From: Lutibacter sp.
GTDB lineage: Bacteria; Bacteroidota; Bacteroidia; Flavobacteriales; Flavobacteriaceae
Length of the DNA stretch: 64,000 nucleotides
Direction of reading: 5' to 3'
Assembly: GCF_016342705.1 (NCBI RefSeq)
Contig: NZ_JAEINV010000001.1
Coordinates: forward strand, 434,001-498,000
Part shown: piece after piece, positions 61,061-64,000 of the stretch
How positions within the stretch are numbered: the stretch's first letter is position 1
Layout of the letters: every line of letters begins with the position of its first letter
Translations under genes and position numbers: made by a program
The notes under the pieces: model-generated
Database searches by the model: none
What the model saw: the letters and a program-made list of their open reading frames with translations, nothing else
Told to the model about the DNA's origin: nothing

Positions 61061-61657
61061 ATGAGTAAAAAGAAAGATACATTTTTAAATATGGTAGTAT
61101 CATTATTTGTGATTACTATTATTGCAGGTTTTTCGTTGGGTTTTGTAAACGATTTAACCATAGCTCCAAAAGCAAAAGCAAAATTGGAGAAAAAAGTGAA
61201 TGCCTTAAAGTTGGTATTGCCAAGTTTTGATAACAATCCGGTGGATGAAATTCAATTAGTAAAATCTGAAAACGTAAAAGATAGTGTAGAATTATATCCA
61301 GCGTTTTCTGAAAATAAATTTGTTGGTGCAGCGGTTATAGGTTCTTCAGAAAAAGGATTTAGTGGGTTGGTAAAATTAATGATTGGTTTTAAAGAAAACG
61401 GTGAAATTAAAAATATTGCAGTATTAGAGCAAAAAGAAACACCAGGCTTGGGAACTAAAATGAAAGATGAAAAGTTTTTAGCGCAGTTTAGAGATAAAAA
61501 TCCTTCAACATTTAATTTAAAAGTAAAAAAAGATGGTGGAGATGTAGATGCTTTAACTGGAGCAACAATATCTTCAAGAGCTTTTGGTGAAGCTACAAAA
61601 ATGGCTTTTGATGAGTTTATGAAAAATAAAGAGAATCTTAAAACTCCTAAAAATTAA
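61061..61657 (+). CDS. rnfG: Rnf complex subunit G (flavinylated)
   Basis: The 198-residue protein has one N-terminal helix (about 10-29) and a periplasmic domain. The FMN attachment motif DALTGATISSRAF is near the C-terminus, with Thr169 the likely modified residue. LEQKETPGLGTKM in the middle is a conserved family segment. It begins 3 bases after the rnfD stop. The RnfD and RnfG flavins carry electrons through the membrane part of the complex. Confidence 0.95.
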   Translation: MSKKKDTFLNMVVSLFVITIIAGFSLGFVNDLTIAPKAKAKLEKKVNALKLVLPSFDNNPVDEIQLVKSENVKDSVELYPAFSENKFVGAAVIGSSEKGFSGLVKLMIGFKENGEIKNIAVLEQKETPGLGTKMKDEKFLAQFRDKNPSTFNLKVKKDGGDVDALTGATISSRAFGEATKMAFDEFMKNKENLKTPKN

Positions 61658-61661
61658 TAGT

Positions 61662-62270
61662 ATGGCAGAAACTGTAAATCAAACCCAAAATTTTTTAAAA
61701 GGAGTTGTAAAGGAAAACCCAATATTTGTAATGTTATTGGGTATGTGTCCAACTTTGGGAGTAACGTCATCCGCCTCCAATGGTTTAGGAATGGGAGTCG
61801 CAACAATGTTTGTATTAATAATGAGTAACATTGTTGTTTCATTAGTAAAAAACCAAATACCAAGCAAAGTTCGTATTCCTGCTTTCATCATTATCATTGC
61901 ATCATTTGTAACCATTGTTGAAATGATTTTAGAAGCTTTTGTACCTTTTTTATATGAACAATTAGGAATTTTCATTCCGTTAATTGTGGTAAACTGTATT
62001 ATTTTAGGAAGAGCCGAAGCATTCGCATCTAAAAACAATGCGATTTCATCATTAATAGATGGTTTAGGAATGGGATTAGGCTTTACACTGGCTTTAACAA
62101 TTTTAGGATCAACACGTGAAATATTAGGAAACGGAAGTTTATTTGGATTTAAATTTGTTGCTGAAAACGCTAACACTTTTATATTATTTATTTTACCTCC
62201 AGGAGCATTTATTGCTTTAGCATATTTAACCGTATTATTTAATAAAATAACCTCCAAAACAGCAAAATAA
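61662..62270 (+). CDS. rnfE: Rnf complex subunit E (membrane)
   Basis: The 202-residue protein has six membrane helices, starting with a polar N-terminus (MAETVNQTQNFLKGVVKENP) and the conserved FVMLLGMCPTLGVTSSASN with a family Cys. It pairs with RnfA as the membrane core that houses an Fe-S site and the ion path. It starts 5 bases after rnfG, and its stop overlaps the rnfA start as TAATG. Confidence 0.95.
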   Translation: MAETVNQTQNFLKGVVKENPIFVMLLGMCPTLGVTSSASNGLGMGVATMFVLIMSNIVVSLVKNQIPSKVRIPAFIIIIASFVTIVEMILEAFVPFLYEQLGIFIPLIVVNCIILGRAEAFASKNNAISSLIDGLGMGLGFTLALTILGSTREILGNGSLFGFKFVAENANTFILFILPPGAFIALAYLTVLFNKITSKTAK

Positions 62271-62845
62271 TGGATTATATAATTATACTTATTGCCGCAG
62301 TTTTTGTAAACAACATTGTATTATCACAATTTTTAGGAATTTGTCCTTTTCTAGGAGTTTCTAATAAAGTTTCAACATCAGTTGGAATGTCTGGAGCAGT
62401 TTTGTTTGTAATGACAATTGCAACTATGGCAACTTATTTATTACATCAATTTGTATTAGTACCAGCCGGATTAGATTATTTACGTACCATTACTTTTATT
62501 TTAGTAATTGCTGCCTTGGTGCAAATGGTTGAAATTATTTTGAAGAAAGTAAGTCCTCCATTATACCAAGCTTTAGGTGTGTTTTTACCTTTAATTACAA
62601 CTAACTGTGCAGTATTAGGAGTTGCTATTTTAGCTTTAGGGTTAGAAGGTGGAAGTTTATTAAAAGCAGTGTTTTTTGCGGTTTCTAACTCATTAGGATT
62701 TGCTTTAGCTTTAATAGTTTTTGCAAGTATTCGTGAGCATTTAGAATTGGCGAATATTCCAAAGCAAATGAAAGGTGTACCAATTAATTTATTGGTTGCA
62801 GGACTTTTATCATTAGCTTTTTTAGGATTTACTGGGTTAGTATAA
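62270..62845 (+). CDS. rnfA: Rnf complex subunit A (membrane)
   Basis: The 191-residue protein has six helices and the RnfA signature FVNNIVLSQFLGICPFLGVS near the start, with the conserved Cys, and LITTNCAVLGVAIL later. With RnfE it forms the inverted-repeat membrane core of the complex. It ends the rseC-rnfBCDGEA operon, the order usual for Bacteroidota. No terminator is obvious before the rpsP promoter. Confidence 0.95.
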   Translation: MDYIIILIAAVFVNNIVLSQFLGICPFLGVSNKVSTSVGMSGAVLFVMTIATMATYLLHQFVLVPAGLDYLRTITFILVIAALVQMVEIILKKVSPPLYQALGVFLPLITTNCAVLGVAILALGLEGGSLLKAVFFAVSNSLGFALALIVFASIREHLELANIPKQMKGVPINLLVAGLLSLAFLGFTGLV

Positions 62846-62885
62846 AAAATACTGATAGAGAGTGTGTTATTTCAAAATAACTAAC

Positions 62886-62893
62886 TATATTTG
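62886..62893 (+). promoter_or_regulatory. Candidate -7 element for rpsP
   Basis: TATATTTG fits TAnnTTTG and is followed by CACCC, 48 bases before the rpsP ATG. Confidence 0.6.
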
Positions 62894-62911
62894 CACCCTT
62901 AATTAATAACC

Positions 62912-62926
62912 AAGGTCGAGAACCTT
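62912..62926 (+). promoter_or_regulatory. Hairpin in the rpsP leader
   Basis: AAGGT (62912-62916) pairs with ACCTT (62922-62926) around CGAGA, in the predicted 5' leader. I recall a candidate S16 autoregulatory leader described for Flavobacteria, but could not compare the sequence. Confidence 0.4.
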
Positions 62927-62941
62927 AAAATTTTAAACAAA

Positions 62942-63526
62942 ATGCCAGTAAAAATTAGATTACAAAGACACGGTAAAAAAGGAAAACCATTATATTGGAT
63001 AGTAGCTGCAGATGCACGCGCAACAAGAGATGGTAAGTATTTAGAAAAACTAGGTGTTTACAACCCAAACACAAATCCTGCAACAATTGATATTGATGTA
63101 GATGGATCTGTAAAATGGTTACAAAACGGAGCACAACCAACAGATACTGCGAAAGCAATTTTATCTTATAAAGGGGTGATGCTAAAAAATCATTTAGCAG
63201 GAGGTGTTAGAAAAGGTGCTTTAACAGAAGAGCAAGCAGAAGAGAAATTCCAAGCTTGGTTAGATGAAAAAGCAGGAAAAATTGACGCTAAAAAAGTTAG
63301 CTTAACAAAAGCTGAATCAGATGCTAAAGCGAAAGCATTAGCTGCTGAGGTTAAAGTTAATGAAGAAAGAGCTGCTGCTGCTAATGAAGCTGTAAATGCT
63401 GCAATTAAAGCTGAAGCAGATGCTAAAGCTGCTGCACAAGCTGCTGAGGAAGTTGTTGAAGAAACAGCTCCAGAAACTATTGATGACGCACAAGCTGCGG
63501 CTCAAGAAGAAGGAAAAACAGAGTAA
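62942..63526 (+). CDS. rpsP: 30S ribosomal protein S16 with long C-terminal extension
   Basis: The first 80 residues are a normal S16 (MPVKIRLQRHGKKGKPLYWI, then VVADARATRDGKYLEKLGVYNP). The remainder to residue 194 is an Ala/Glu/Lys-rich tail (SDAKAKALAAEVKVNEERAA, with repeated AADAKAAAQAA-like blocks) of low complexity and probably helical. S16 is an early assembly protein of the small subunit. Long tails of this kind are known in Bacteroidota S16. It is followed by rimM after 17 bases, the usual rpsP-rimM order. Confidence 0.96.
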   Translation: MPVKIRLQRHGKKGKPLYWIVAADARATRDGKYLEKLGVYNPNTNPATIDIDVDGSVKWLQNGAQPTDTAKAILSYKGVMLKNHLAGGVRKGALTEEQAEEKFQAWLDEKAGKIDAKKVSLTKAESDAKAKALAAEVKVNEERAAAANEAVNAAIKAEADAKAAAQAAEEVVEETAPETIDDAQAAAQEEGKTE

Positions 63527-63543
63527 ATAAGTTAGTTGCGATA

Positions 63544-64000
63544 ATGCATAAAAAAGATTGTTTTTATTTAGGCAAAATCGTAAGAAAACATAGCTTTAGA
63601 GGTGAAGTTGTAGCTAAGTTAGATACAGATGAACCTGAACTTTATCAAAATTTGGAATCAGTGTTTGTTGCTTTAGGCAATGATCTGGTTCCATTTTTTT
63701 TAGAAGAAAGTTTGCTTCAAAAAGGAAATCAACTTCGTATTAAATTTGAAGATATTGAGAGTGAAGAAGATGCTGATGCTATTATGGGCGCAGGATTATA
63801 CTTACCAATTGAATTCTTACCTAAATTAACAGGGAATAAATTTTATTTCCATGAGATTTTAGGTTTTGATATTGAAGATGTTAATTACGGTTATGTTGGT
63901 GTTGTAACTGGAGTAAATGATACTTCAGCGCAACCATTGTTTGAAATTAATTCAAATGGAACGGATGTTTTTATCCCAATGATTGACGATTTTATTAAAA
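63544..64000 (+). CDS. rimM: Ribosome maturation factor RimM (5' part)
   Basis: The frame starts at the ATG of 63544 (MHKKDCFYLGKIVRKHSFRG) and is open to the right edge, giving about 152 residues without a stop. The YLGKIVRKHSFRGEVVAKLDTD start and the later second-domain segment YFHEILGFDIEDVNYGYVGVV match RimM, which binds S19 and helps 16S rRNA maturation. The usual length is about 170-180, so only the end is missing. It follows rpsP by 17 bases and is co-transcribed with it. Confidence 0.95.
   Translation, partial: MHKKDCFYLGKIVRKHSFRGEVVAKLDTDEPELYQNLESVFVALGNDLVPFFLEESLLQKGNQLRIKFEDIESEEDADAIMGAGLYLPIEFLPKLTGNKFYFHEILGFDIEDVNYGYVGVVTGVNDTSAQPLFEINSNGTDVFIPMIDDFIK

Noticed and set aside
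61679-62257. Long open frame opposite rnfE (about 190 codons, minus strand)
   Set aside because: It is the antisense of a well-conserved gene, has no promoter or homology pattern, and its composition mirrors the membrane helices of rnfE. Treated as a shadow.

Overview
The window is AT-rich chromosomal DNA of a member of the Bacteroidota, most likely the family Flavobacteriaceae. Several things point there. Promoters carry the Bacteroidota -7 element TAnnTTTG and start codons lack Shine-Dalgarno sequences. The window has the gliding-motility ATPase GldA, a protein with a type IX secretion (T9SS) C-terminal domain, a DnaE polymerase with a fused DnaQ-like exonuclease, and DUF5686, DUF2723 and HU-HIG family proteins. 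Genus and species cannot be fixed from the sequence alone. Most of the window is core genome, with no prophage, insertion sequence or CRISPR array.

Layout. 0-6 kb: the tail of a surface protein, riboflavin synthase, pdxA, then the conserved DUF177-rpmF-fabH-accB-accC fatty-acid block and an Lrp regulator. 6-12 kb: a membrane zinc peptidase, asparaginase, an ExbB-X-ExbD-ExbD energy-transduction operon with a beta-barrel gene, and a PAP2-like membrane protein. 12-20 kb (minus strand): rpoN, asnS, an RND/MMPL exporter and a DUF5686 outer-membrane protein. 20-27 kb (minus strand): the translation operon rplM-rpsI-rpsB-tsf, then pyrH-frr, and polA. 27-32 kb: the most accessory-looking part, with a T9SS cargo protein, two secreted proteins with phage-tail-like modules, an unusual repeat-rich intergenic region and an HU-HIG DNA-binding protein. 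32-40 kb: a metallophosphoesterase, a redox-dead thioredoxin, a polysaccharide deacetylase, a DUF2723 membrane protein, tRNA-Gln, rsgA, dtd and a YceI lipoprotein gene broken by one in-frame TGA. 40-48 kb: a REP-like element, a divergent Lrp/PLP-enzyme pair, NhaC, a porin, rnhB, a nucleoid-associated protein and lipB. 48-57 kb: a YqaE peptide, gldA, a DUF2807 lipoprotein, two tandem PagL-like deacylases and dnaE. 57-64 kb: a complete Rnf operon (rseC-rnfBCDGEA), rpsP and the start of rimM.

How the genes work together. FabH, AccB and AccC start fatty-acid synthesis. ExbB/ExbD and Rnf are both ion-gradient machines: the first uses proton-motive force to drive envelope work, the second couples ferredoxin/NAD redox chemistry to ion pumping. 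LipB, RnfB/C and RseC belong to cofactor and Fe-S metabolism. PagL, the polysaccharide deacetylase, DUF2723, the porin and the DUF5686 protein shape the envelope.

No single locus is clearly a new defence or metabolic system. The most interesting loci are the 27-32 kb surface-protein cluster with its inverted repeats, the ExbB-X-ExbD-ExbD operon with a CxxC insert, the thioredoxin without cysteines, the TGA-interrupted YceI gene, PolA with a substituted exonuclease residue, and the structured regulatory region before rnf. Stop-start overlaps of the form TAATG recur at four gene junctions.
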